A DNA stretch of 16,516 nucleotides from Bacteroidaceae bacterium. GTDB lineage: Bacteria > Bacteroidota > Bacteroidia > Bacteroidales > Bacteroidaceae. Under the pieces are notes generated by a model. The model saw only the letters and a list, made by a program, of their open reading frames with translations. It ran no database searches and had not been told where the DNA came from. This document shows positions 7,721-15,000 of this stretch, one piece after another; the stretch's first letter is position 1, and every line of letters begins with the position of its first letter. Made by a program: the position numbers and the translations under genes. The stretch covers positions 1-16,516 of the forward strand of contig JAFUNW010000163.1 in assembly GCA_017472905.1 (NCBI GenBank), written 5' to 3'.

Positions 7721-8461
7721 TTAAAGTTCTATTTGATTGTTTTCGTAATATCCATGTAGAGTGGCTTGTTTCAGCCGGATGTCGTCAACCTCCGTCAGTG
7801 CGTGCAAGGCCCTGGTCTCTTTGGGTACTTTGAACGGGTCTTCTTCGTACGCCTCTCCTCCGGCCTCTTTTGCTGTTTGCTTCAGCAGAATCATGGACGG
7901 ATTTACCCTCATCATCTTGGTCAGGTTGATGTAGTTGGTGCGGTAGCGACAGAAGTCAACGGTGTGCAGAGCTATCTCCAGAATGAGACTTCGCATTTGT
8001 GGAAAGTCTTCCGGTTTGGGAGGCATTTCCAACTCTTGGAATTGCTTTCTCCATGCTTTCCCATACAGCTCTTCCATTCTTTTCACCCAGATGTAGCATT
8101 GTTGATAGGTCTTCATCTCTTTTTCCATGTCGGTTACAGCCGCAGGATTGTCAGCGTGAGCTTTCAGATAATTCAATAGCTCCGGCAAAGTTTTGTTCTC
8201 TCCGATTGAGATGGGTTGCTCCGGCATCGATTCCGGTTGTATCGGTTCCGGTTGCTTCTCGGCTTGAAGTTTCAGTGCCTCCATTTCTTTCTTTTGGGCC
8301 TGTTGTTGGCGGAAAGCAATGTACGAAACTACGATGAGTATCAACGTCAGTGTGACGGTCGCTGCGAGCGGTTGAATGTTGAAATCTTGGATGAATTTCA
8401 ATGGCAGGTTGACTGCTACAATCAGCAGCAACAACAGCGTTTGTATGGAAAACAGTTTCAT
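7721..8461 (-). CDS. Two-TM protein with coiled-coil linker, function unknown
   Basis: This protein has 246 residues. Hydrophobic segments at about 4-24 and 32-50 form a hairpin, with both termini probably cytoplasmic. Residues 51-70 are a Gln/Lys/Glu-rich helix likely to form a coiled coil, followed by a Pro/Glu-rich linker (70-87). Residues 90-246 form a soluble, mostly helical domain with scattered aromatic and basic residues and no recognised catalytic motif. It begins 21 nt after the actin-like ATPase gene and ends 22 nt before the SEDS-PBP gene. A bridge between the cytoplasmic ATPase and the membrane synthase would fit this topology and position, but that is only inference. By sampled lines its GC content is about 42-52%, closer to the 5' part of the giant gene than to the AT-rich ATPase gene. 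Confidence 0.88.
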   Translation of the reverse strand: MKLFSIQTLLLLLIVAVNLPLKFIQDFNIQPLAATVTLTLILIVVSYIAFRQQQAQKKEMEALKLQAEKQPEPIQPESMPEQPISIGENKTLPELLNYLKAHADNPAAVTDMEKEMKTYQQCYIWVKRMEELYGKAWRKQFQELEMPPKPEDFPQMRSLILEIALHTVDFCRYRTNYINLTKMMRVNPSMILLKQTAKEAGGEAYEEDPFKVPKETRALHALTEVDDIRLKQATLHGYYENNQIEL

Positions 8462-8482
8462 TTGCTTCTTCGTTTTTAGGGT

Positions 8483-10873
8483 TTATAGTACGGGCAATTC
8501 CCACAGACTGAGGTTGGCTTTGTCGTCTTCATTGTCATAGCGTGGGAATCGGCTGGCAAAGATTAAAGATTCGGCTACGTTGGTTTCTTTCAATAACTTA
8601 TTGAGTTTGGGCGTTTCTACGTTTTGCTCATTACGAAGCAAGAGTCCTTTTTCTGTGTAGTAGAGATTGTATGTTCGTTTCTGGTTGTTTCTTTGAGAGT
8701 CTTGGATTTCCGCCAAATTACTGTTTATGTACAGATACTCATTTGCGTCCAATGGAATATCGAAGCCGTTCATTAAAAAGTTTCTATCAATTTTGAAATT
8801 TTTGATGGTTTGATTACTTCTCTTCTCTTTGGGCTTCTCATCCCCGAAGAGGAAATTAAAGGGATTGGTGTTTGATTGTTTCGGCATATTTTGATTATCC
8901 TTTACCAATATTCCTTTGCATGGAATTCCGGATACTCTGCTGTCTCCGTTGATTGATGTCCATGCAAAAGCTCCGTCAATACAAGCTTCTTTGGCTTTTT
9001 CCATGTATATTAGTTCTTCGCTGTAATCAAATTCGGCTTTTAATACACGTTTCAATTCTTCTTTCAACATATCGAATTTAAATGCACGTCCGGCTAGAAT
9101 AACCTTTTGGAAAAAAATGTCAGCCTCTTTTTCTGTCGGTTTTTCATTCTGTTGGGGGGTTGCGATGTTGTTTCGTTTGAGATTGTAGACCAATGTAGCG
9201 CAAATGTTACAACACGTAGCGTGAATGATTCCGTATTTGTCTCCGAAGGATCCAATCAATTTTTGATCCTCCAATTGGGATGCTAAACCTGCGGCGGTTA
9301 ATTGCTTCAAATTTTGTCCTTCAAACAGGCTAAACAAACGTTCGCAGTTCTTTTCAATTTTATCCGATGGTGTATTGCTATACACTTTTTTGATTTTCTC
9401 AAGAACATCAAGCAATTTTTTCATTCCTACTTGGTCATTCTCTGAATTGAAGAGAATGTCTTGCATCAACGTTTTGCGTCTTTCGTTTTCCGGTGAACCC
9501 TTGATGATGGCGCAAAGGTGGTCGAAAATGGCATAAGTAATGGCGTTGCCGGAGCCTACGAATCCGTTACGATAACAACTCTTGAAGTTCTTTCCACCAA
9601 GTGGACTCATAATAGAGAAGTCCATCGTTCCTTTTCCGCCGTCAATAATCAAGTAGTGTTCTTCTTTATTTATTTGTTGTTCTCCTATTGAATTCTGGAA
9701 ATAGCCGAGAAACGAAGTGTCCGATTCGCTGTAAGGAGTAATTTCGAGGTAGAACGTTCCGTAGAGTTCCGGATTATGGTCTCGCAATACTCTGAATCCG
9801 GTGAGGATTTCGTTAATAAACGTGTTTACATCTCCAATATTCATTACGTTCGGCATAAGTAGCTTGAGTTGAAGCCCTACGTGGTCTGGAAGATTCTTTT
9901 TGTCGGCAATAGTTGCTATGGCCGTTCGCAAAAAGTCGCAGATAATCTGGCGGTAGTATCTTAGCAAGTTGTCAGTGTCTTCTGTGTTGCTACTGAGCAT
10001 TGCAATCTTCAAACTAGGAATCAGTTTTAGCTTCTTGTATTCGTCATCGTCTTTGACTTTTGACAAAAATAAAGGATGATCATTTTCGTCTAGGTAGAAA
10101 ATGCTTTGAAACAGATTACTGTTTCCCTCGACATATTGGTGAAAATCTTTTGTCTCAACTTTTCGGTATGCTTCGTATTCCGGTAGCAGATTTTTTGCTT
10201 TTTCAAGAATTGGGATGTGAGTTACCCCTTTATTTTTTATCGACATCTGTGATGCTTCCGAACCGAAGTCTAATACAATTTCATAGCAATCCGTTTTCGG
10301 AATCAAATGACAAATAAGCTTTGTCTTGTAGCGCAGTTTACTTTTGCCTCCGTTCTGCTCATTTTCTATGACAAGAGTGATGTTGATTCTTCGGTAGCTG
10401 TCGGCATATTGGCGTTTGAGTTCCCAAACCTCTATTTTCTCTTTAGTTTTCTTGTTTGTGTTTTTGTCTATCTTTTCTTCTTCTTCGTATCCTTGTTCAC
10501 AGCACATTTTGCCCACTTCCCATTTAGGCGTAGCTTCTGGTTCTTGTACCGCATTTTTTTTGACCGGCTTCTGGGGGGAGGTGGGTGTTGGAACTTCTCG
10601 GGTAAAGATTAGTTCTATGTTTTCCTCGGTCGCAACTTCGTCCTCCATTGTTTCCGGTACGGAATAATTAATTGCTTGCAACGAAACATCTAAATCATGC
10701 TTTTGGGTAAGATCAGAAGCTGCGTGAAGTTTTGTCGGAAAGTATAAAAGTTTGGTGAAACCAGTTTCAGACATTGAACATACTATCTCTTTTTGCTCAC
10801 AGTTCTCATCAGAAAATTCGAGGGTGATGGATTTTCTATCGTTGACTTTAAACGGAATAAATAGTTTTGCCAT
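8483..10873 (-). CDS. Actin/Hsp70-superfamily ATPase-like protein
   Basis: This protein has 796 residues. Its actin-like ATPase motifs are spaced as expected: phosphate-1 at 199-212 (I-V-L-D202-F-G-S-E-A-S), phosphate-2 at 407-421 (Y-L-I-I-D411-G-G-K-G-T-M-D418), an adenosine-type motif at 590-600 (V-I-L-A-G-R-A-F) and a second connect-like segment at 629-638 (E-A-C-I-D-G-A-F). No TM or signal sequence is visible, so it is cytoplasmic. About 195 residues precede the fold, including a Pro/Lys-rich linker near 95-120, and about 150 follow it. DnaK, FtsA and MreB are much shorter or organised differently; the size recalls SrfB-type proteins, but I cannot confirm membership. It sits 12 nt after the anchored protein and 21 nt before the two-TM protein. 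It might chaperone, polymerise or act as a switch for the membrane synthase. The fold assignment is firm; the role is unknown. Confidence 0.88.
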   Translation of the reverse strand: MAKLFIPFKVNDRKSITLEFSDENCEQKEIVCSMSETGFTKLLYFPTKLHAASDLTQKHDLDVSLQAINYSVPETMEDEVATEENIELIFTREVPTPTSPQKPVKKNAVQEPEATPKWEVGKMCCEQGYEEEEKIDKNTNKKTKEKIEVWELKRQYADSYRRINITLVIENEQNGGKSKLRYKTKLICHLIPKTDCYEIVLDFGSEASQMSIKNKGVTHIPILEKAKNLLPEYEAYRKVETKDFHQYVEGNSNLFQSIFYLDENDHPLFLSKVKDDDEYKKLKLIPSLKIAMLSSNTEDTDNLLRYYRQIICDFLRTAIATIADKKNLPDHVGLQLKLLMPNVMNIGDVNTFINEILTGFRVLRDHNPELYGTFYLEITPYSESDTSFLGYFQNSIGEQQINKEEHYLIIDGGKGTMDFSIMSPLGGKNFKSCYRNGFVGSGNAITYAIFDHLCAIIKGSPENERRKTLMQDILFNSENDQVGMKKLLDVLEKIKKVYSNTPSDKIEKNCERLFSLFEGQNLKQLTAAGLASQLEDQKLIGSFGDKYGIIHATCCNICATLVYNLKRNNIATPQQNEKPTEKEADIFFQKVILAGRAFKFDMLKEELKRVLKAEFDYSEELIYMEKAKEACIDGAFAWTSINGDSRVSGIPCKGILVKDNQNMPKQSNTNPFNFLFGDEKPKEKRSNQTIKNFKIDRNFLMNGFDIPLDANEYLYINSNLAEIQDSQRNNQKRTYNLYYTEKGLLLRNEQNVETPKLNKLLKETNVAESLIFASRFPRYDNEDDKANLSLWELPVL

Positions 10874-10885
10874 AGTAGTCTTTTG

Positions 10886-11545
10886 TTAGTTAAGGTTCGT
10901 AAATAATTGAGTAAGAACGAGGTATACGATTACGGCCAAGGCTCCGATGAGTACGTAATTCAAGATGGAGCGACCTTTTCCTTCCGGTTTCAGTATTTCG
11001 TTTTTCAAATTTCCGAAGAATTTTCTAAAATCGAACGAACCGGTTGTTTGTTGAGAGGTGGAAGTGCCGTCATCGCCATCTTCAAGACTTATGCGTCCGC
11101 TGTTCTTGTCCTCTTTTTCGTCCTCATTGTTTGGTTTGCTTTTTGTCTCTTTTTCATTTTTTACGTTGATGGAAGAGTTTTCTCCTTGAAGTTTGATGGA
11201 AGTATTTCCGTCCCATGAAATTGAGCCGAACGAAGGTTTGTCGCTTTGCCAGAGATTCTCGTAAACCGTTACTCCGAGGATTTCATATCCCCAAAAACTT
11301 GTCGCCTTTTTATTGCGGATTTTTTCGTATAGCCCCATTAGAAATTCGTCTTTTTTCTTGCCATTTTTGATCCATTCTTCGAGGTATTTGCACACAAGTT
11401 TGCGGTAGCATTCCCTGACAGTCTCATCGATGTCCGGTCGTTCGTGGGTTATGACGTAGTATTCTTTTTTCTCTCCGGGGATGGGCTTGATGGTAGATAT
11501 CACCAAGTCGTTTCTGTCTTTGATAGTTAGTTTGCTCATATTCAT
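10886..11545 (-). CDS. C-terminally membrane-anchored protein, first gene of the operon, function unknown
   Basis: From the ATG at 11545-11543 the protein has 219 residues. Residues 1-110 look like a folded alpha/beta domain of no family I know. Residues 120-170 are charged and Ser/Thr/Gly-rich, probably disordered. Residues 193-213 form the only hydrophobic segment, six residues from the end, so this is a tail-anchored protein with a cytoplasmic body. An upstream in-frame TTG at 11566 is unlikely to be the start because it overlaps the TACCTTTG promoter box at 11564-11571; a second ATG at 11539 is also possible. The actin-like ATPase gene follows 12 nt after the stop. A cytoplasmic domain tethered to the membrane next to an actin-like protein suggests a recruitment role like ZipA or FtsA tethering, by analogy only. 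Confidence 0.85.
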   Translation of the reverse strand: MNMSKLTIKDRNDLVISTIKPIPGEKKEYYVITHERPDIDETVRECYRKLVCKYLEEWIKNGKKKDEFLMGLYEKIRNKKATSFWGYEILGVTVYENLWQSDKPSFGSISWDGNTSIKLQGENSSINVKNEKETKSKPNNEDEKEDKNSGRISLEDGDDGTSTSQQTTGSFDFRKFFGNLKNEILKPEGKGRSILNYVLIGALAVIVYLVLTQLFTNLN

Positions 11546-11563
11546 GGTTTTTCGTTTCGTTTG

Positions 11564-11620
11564 CAAAGGTATGAAAAAAACGGATTCGGTTTGTGGCCTC
11601 TCAATTCCATTTGTTCCAAA
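11564..11620 (-). promoter_or_regulatory. Second promoter module (P2): 16-nt element, 33-nt spacer, TACCTTTG
   Basis: On the minus strand TTTGGAACAAATGGAA (11620-11605) is followed after exactly 33 nt by TACCTTTG (11571-11564), 18 nt before the ATG at 11545. There is no -33 TTTG at normal spacing. The 16-nt element contains TGGAA twice with a 9-nt period and would sit at roughly -45 to -60, an activator position. The same arrangement occurs before the FHA gene. Confidence 0.6.
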
Positions 11621-11625
11621 AGGTT

Positions 11626-11643
11626 ACTTCTTCGGTAAGAAGT
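11626..11643 (-). promoter_or_regulatory. Short palindrome at the predicted 5' end of the P1 transcript
   Basis: ACTTCTT (11626-11632) and AAGAAGT (11637-11643) form a 7-bp stem with a CGGT/ACCG loop. It begins a few nt after the predicted P1 start site, so it could be a 5' stabilising hairpin or a repressor site. The stem is short and AT-rich, so chance is possible. Confidence 0.3.
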
Positions 11644-11656
11644 CGTTATGGACTGA

Positions 11657-11687
11657 CAAAGGTACAACTATTTTTTGAAAAAACAAA
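11657..11687 (-). promoter_or_regulatory. Consensus Bacteroidetes promoter for the envelope-synthesis operon (P1)
   Basis: On the minus strand a TTTG (11687-11684), then 19 nt, then TACCTTTG (11664-11657) match the Bacteroides primary sigma consensus TTTG-N19-21-TAnnTTTG. Transcription would start near 11650, giving a leader of about 105 nt before the first ATG at 11545. It is the only promoter in the window with both boxes. Confidence 0.75.
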
Positions 11688-11731
11688 TATTATGCGTATT
11701 CATCCCCCCTCCTCCTTTTATGCATAAAATT

Positions 11732-11759
11732 CCCCTCCTTTGCATTTTCAAAGGAGGGG
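11732..11759 (-). terminator. GC-rich hairpin, probable terminator or insulator before the operon promoter
   Basis: The arms CCCCTCCTTTG (11732-11742) and CAAAGGAGGGG (11749-11759) are perfectly complementary over 11 bp with a 6-nt loop. Reading on the minus strand, the stem is followed by AATTTTAT, a weak T-run. More C-rich (11704-11715) and G-rich (11759-11768) sequence flanks it and could extend or compete with pairing. It lies between the rhamnosidase and the operon promoter at 11687-11657, where it would shield the operon from read-through. The T-tract is imperfect, hence moderate confidence. Confidence 0.5.
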
Positions 11760-11831
11760 TAGGGGAGGATATTTCTTTTTCTTTTATTTTCTTTTCTTTT
11801 ATTTATTGGGAAAAATGTATGTTTTGTAGGG

Positions 11832-11890
11832 CAAAATGCAGTGCAAATTCGCAAAAATGCATGCTTTTTTGGATTTTGCACTGCATTTTG
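11832..11890. repeat. 16-bp perfect inverted repeat in the intergenic region
   Basis: The left arm CAAAATGCAGTGCAAA (11832-11847) is the exact reverse complement of TTTGCACTGCATTTTG (11875-11890), with a 27-nt loop that itself contains ATGCATGC. It lies in AT-rich sequence about 280 nt past the rhamnosidase stop. It could be an mRNA 3'-end hairpin or a binding site for a symmetrical regulator. No gene covers it convincingly. Confidence 0.7.
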
Positions 11891-12062
11891 AGCCATTTCT
11901 GCAACATTTTCAAGTTGGTCTTTTAGATGGAAAAGTCGAAAAAGGGATAAAATCGGAAAAAAACGAAATTGTATAATTTGAATAAACATACAGAATTTCT
12001 CTTCTTTAGCCTGCATAAATATTAATCTCGGTCGGTGCTTTCTTTTCCGGACTCTCAAACCA

Positions 12063-12150
12063 AAATCTGCTGCACGGCAGAGATGGATGAGCCGTGCAGC
12101 AGATTGTGTTTTGCCGTGCAGCAGAAAAGATTCTGCCGTGCAGCAGATTT
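12063..12150. repeat. GCCGTGCAGCAGA repeat cluster with nested hairpins downstream of the rhamnosidase
   Basis: Three direct copies of GCCGTGCAGCAGA start at 12091, 12113 and 12135, an exact 22-nt period, and one inverted copy lies at 12064-12078. Copy 1 and the inverted copy make a perfect 15-bp stem (12064-12078 with 12091-12105) and a 12-nt loop. Copy 3 and the inverted copy make a perfect 19-bp inverted repeat (12063-12081 with 12132-12150) enclosing the other two. On the transcribed minus strand the stem is followed by TTTTGG, so it could terminate or stabilise the rhamnosidase transcript. The copies being interchangeable suggests alternative foldings or an intergenic REP-like family. 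Confidence 0.8.
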
Positions 12151-12169
12151 CAGTGAGAAAGGGGCAAAA

Positions 12170-14956
12170 TTATTCTTCAGTCATTGGAATCAATTTCACC
12201 GGACCTAACAAACCGGAAGGTACGGTATGCCAATGTCCGTATCCACCTTTTTTGTAGTTGATGCCCACCACATTGATGTCTTTGAACTTGCGCCAAGGGA
12301 TGTTTCGTCTGTCGTAGTCGGCGATGCGGTTGGCCGGCAAGTTGGTGACTTCGATTTCGAGCGAGTTCTTTCCGGGACGAAGATAGTCGCCTATTGCTGT
12401 CCGGTAGGGAACGGCAAACAGGGTTGCAATCTCTTTCCCGTTGAGGCGGATGCGTGCACTTTCGCGTACATCGCCCAAATCGAGCATCCAATCATCGGCT
12501 GTGATGTTTGGCAAGGTGAATTCCACCCGATAGAGTCCCGTACCCATGTTTACTTTGGCTTGGGGAACCTCCAGCTCGGTCCATGAAGAGAGTGTACCTA
12601 TCGGGAAGGTTTCGAATATCGCCGGCTCGCTTTCAGGGAAGCTCAAACTCCATCCGTTGTCGATGCTGAGACTGATGGGAGCAGGGCTAAAGTAGCTCCA
12701 TGTTTCAGCTTCCACTTCCTTGTCGGAGAAAGTCTTGAGGATGATGCTTTCACCCGAAGCCAGTTGCAAGCGGACTTTGCTTTGTCCGTTTTCTTGCTTG
12801 ACGGCAGCTTTTCCGGTCTTTCCGTTCATGGGGTTGAAGAAGATTGCCGACTTAGCCGGAACGGATAGCGTCACCCAACTGTCTACTTCTTGGGGCTGGA
12901 GCGAAGCGATGAAGTAGTGGTGTCCCTCTTCGTTGGTGCGGCGGATGTATTGCAGTCCGTGTCGGGTTTTCATCTCTTCGGCTTCAACACCTGTGGCTGC
13001 GAGGGCTTGTGCATAGTCGTTTCCGGTGATGATTTTTCCTTTCTTCAGATGATTGGTTTCTACTGTGGTAAAATCGGTTTTCGGCAGTTGGGTTAACAGT
13101 TTGTCGAACCGTGCGGAACGTTGGGGCAGGTTCCCGTAGCCCGGTACACTTTCGGGATAGTTTCCTACGAAGATTACTTTGGCTCCTTGTTCAGCCAGCG
13201 AGATGAGTTTTTTCAGAATGTCGGCAGGCATTCGCTTGACAGCCGGAATAATGATGGCTTTGTAACGGGTTCCTCCGGCGGTTGTCAGCATTCCTTTTTC
13301 GCAGCGAGTCGAGCGAATGAAGTTGTCGGAGATGTAATCTACATCGTATCCGGCCTTCATGATGTTGTTAACCGTTTCGATAAACTTGGGAGCGCGTTTG
13401 TGCATACCGTGAATGTCGAACATGAGCATGCGTCCCGGCTGTTCGTTCCACATGTCGTAGACGGGGAGGTAGACAAGGAAATCGTTGTCGGGTTTTCCCA
13501 TCTGCAGAAACGATTGGCAACGGCTGATGTAGTTGAAGAAAGCTTCGGCATCGCGCCAAATAGAGTTGGTCGGAGACATGTCGACCGAGGCGTAGAATTT
13601 CCATCCCGGCCAAGCTTCGCTCTTCGGAGTGTAGGTCGTTCCGTGAAAATAGGTGTGGTTTACTCCGGAGAGGAACATCAGGTCGATGTCCGGTTTGCAC
13701 TGTGAGAACGAAGTGCGGAAATGGTCGGTCAGCCACGTGAACGTTTCGGAAGACACCAACTTCTTTCCGGTAAGATGCGCGGCCGATGAGGGATATTTCA
13801 GCATCGACATGTCGGAATCGTTTTTCCGCGTCAAGGTATCTTTTCTCAATCCTTTAATACCGAAATCAGAGAGTCCGAACCCCTCACATTCGGGGATGTC
13901 GACCGCAGCATAGAGGTCGATGAGGTTACCGGGCGAACCGTGTGCCTGATTGCGCGTCAGACTTCCTTGTTTGTGCGCCCATTCGGTCCATTGACGGGTA
14001 AAGTTTTCGTAGAGCAGTTCGCCCAATGTTTCGCGATAGTCGCTGACGATGCGTGCAGTGATGTCGGAACGTTCTTCTCCTTTTCGTTCATCAAGAAATT
14101 CGGGGAAATGATTTTCCAATCGGTATCCTCTGCGTTTGGCGAACTCTTGAAGCAATCGGGGAGTCCAGTCGGCTTTGTAGACCTCGTAAGAGTCGTTGAA
14201 GAAGTTGGCGGGCGGAGTTTCTAACCCGTAAGTTTTGAAAGCCTTGTCAAAGCGGGCGAGGTATTGTTTGACAGCCTCTTTATTAAAATGGTCTAAAACA
14301 TATCCTTCGCCTCCCGGAGCGGCCCGTTTTACCTGTTGCAAGGTTTTGCCTACAAAAAGCGCAATGATTCTCCATTCCCCTTCGGGAGCCGTCCAGCTTA
14401 GTTTACCTTCGGACGACACACGCGAGGTCAGGTTGATGCAAGGTCCTTGTTTGGGATAGGCCATGACACATTGCAGGCGGGCAACCTCTTTCTGTTTTTT
14501 GTCGGACACAACGATGGCTTCTTGCAATTGTTCGCCTCCTTTCAAGGTGTATTCTTGGAAAATAGCCTTTGATGCGGCTTCTTCCGGAGTTACTTCCGGT
14601 CCTCCGAAAGGCCATCCCGTACCGTTGTTCATGTCGATGTTCATGTTCAATCGGTTGGCTACGCTTTGCGTGTGTTTCAACATCTCTATCCACTCTTTGG
14701 AGAGGTAAGGTATGTCGTTGGATTCGTTGTTTTGTACACCATAGATGGGGGTGATTTCCAATGTACCCATGCCTTTGGCGGCATACGCTTGCAAGTTGTG
14801 CGTCAAACCGGCAGTGTCTACAGCACTACCCATCCACCACCAGCGTGCGGCGGGGCGCATTTCAGTCGAAATTTCCGGCCACTCCGTTGGGCTTTGTGCA
14901 TGAATCGCCAAACCGGTTGTAACCAGCAGAGCGTTGAATAAAAGTCGTTTTTTCAT
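12170..14956 (-). CDS. Secreted glycoside hydrolase, GH106-type alpha-L-rhamnosidase
   Basis: This protein has 928 residues. Residues 1-20 are a signal peptide (KKR start, hydrophobic core, A-I-H-A before Q21), so it acts in the periplasm or at the surface. The start of the mature protein carries the family-typical A-R-W-W-W-M-G (37-43) and G-M-G-T-L-E-I (62-68). The catalytic region shows F-N-D-S-Y-E-V-Y (253-260) followed by W-T-P, then I-P-E-C-E-G-F (354-360) and S-S-E-T-F-T-W (402-408); Glu258, Glu356, Glu358 and Glu404 are candidate catalytic or calcium-binding acids. The C-terminus (about 800-925) is a galactose-binding-like beta-sandwich with L-D-L-G-D-V and a P-S-G-L-L-G-P ending. GH106 enzymes release terminal alpha-L-rhamnose from pectin and similar glycans. 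It starts 44 nt after the porin stop with no promoter box visible between, so the two probably share a transcript. Family confidence is high; the substrate is inferred. Confidence 0.9.
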   Translation of the reverse strand: MKKRLLFNALLVTTGLAIHAQSPTEWPEISTEMRPAARWWWMGSAVDTAGLTHNLQAYAAKGMGTLEITPIYGVQNNESNDIPYLSKEWIEMLKHTQSVANRLNMNIDMNNGTGWPFGGPEVTPEEAASKAIFQEYTLKGGEQLQEAIVVSDKKQKEVARLQCVMAYPKQGPCINLTSRVSSEGKLSWTAPEGEWRIIALFVGKTLQQVKRAAPGGEGYVLDHFNKEAVKQYLARFDKAFKTYGLETPPANFFNDSYEVYKADWTPRLLQEFAKRRGYRLENHFPEFLDERKGEERSDITARIVSDYRETLGELLYENFTRQWTEWAHKQGSLTRNQAHGSPGNLIDLYAAVDIPECEGFGLSDFGIKGLRKDTLTRKNDSDMSMLKYPSSAAHLTGKKLVSSETFTWLTDHFRTSFSQCKPDIDLMFLSGVNHTYFHGTTYTPKSEAWPGWKFYASVDMSPTNSIWRDAEAFFNYISRCQSFLQMGKPDNDFLVYLPVYDMWNEQPGRMLMFDIHGMHKRAPKFIETVNNIMKAGYDVDYISDNFIRSTRCEKGMLTTAGGTRYKAIIIPAVKRMPADILKKLISLAEQGAKVIFVGNYPESVPGYGNLPQRSARFDKLLTQLPKTDFTTVETNHLKKGKIITGNDYAQALAATGVEAEEMKTRHGLQYIRRTNEEGHHYFIASLQPQEVDSWVTLSVPAKSAIFFNPMNGKTGKAAVKQENGQSKVRLQLASGESIILKTFSDKEVEAETWSYFSPAPISLSIDNGWSLSFPESEPAIFETFPIGTLSSWTELEVPQAKVNMGTGLYRVEFTLPNITADDWMLDLGDVRESARIRLNGKEIATLFAVPYRTAIGDYLRPGKNSLEIEVTNLPANRIADYDRRNIPWRKFKDINVVGINYKKGGYGHWHTVPSGLLGPVKLIPMTEE

Positions 14957-15000
14957 CTTTTTTATGGTATTTATGTTGTTTTACAGATGCTTTGCGCATA

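Larger units (their letters stand above)
11546..12169. other. Long intergenic region between the rhamnosidase and the operon
   Basis: About 620 nt without a convincing gene. From right to left it holds the GCCGTGCAGCAGA repeat cluster, an AT-rich stretch (11891-12062) in which I see nothing specific, the 16-bp inverted repeat, a T/C-rich stretch (11770-11820), the GC-rich hairpin, P1, the short palindrome and P2. A 122-codon minus-strand frame at 11690-12058 starts with TTG, crosses the hairpins and has a low-complexity Lys/Arg/Phe composition, so I do not call it. Confidence 0.7.

Noticed and set aside
1..11545. The operon as a phage, plasmid or type VI secretion locus
   Set aside because: No capsid, integrase, relaxase, sheath, Hcp, VgrG or ClpV-like gene is present; the recognisable parts are all cell-wall or signalling modules.
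11546..11566. TTG start at 11566 for the tail-anchored protein
   Set aside because: It would overlap the TACCTTTG box at 11564-11571, and ATG codons at 11545 and 11539 follow at suitable distance.
11690..12058. A 122-codon minus-strand open frame in the intergenic region
   Set aside because: It starts with TTG, runs through two hairpin-forming inverted repeats and the upstream flank of P1, and its product is low-complexity with no domain.
12091..12150. Three 22-nt-period repeats as a possible CRISPR array
   Set aside because: The conserved part is only 13 nt, the intervening 9 nt are too short for spacers, there are three copies, and no cas gene is present.
13121..13705. A 194-codon plus-strand frame opposite the rhamnosidase
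   Set aside because: It is antisense to a well-supported GH106 gene, has no promoter and encodes no recognisable domain.
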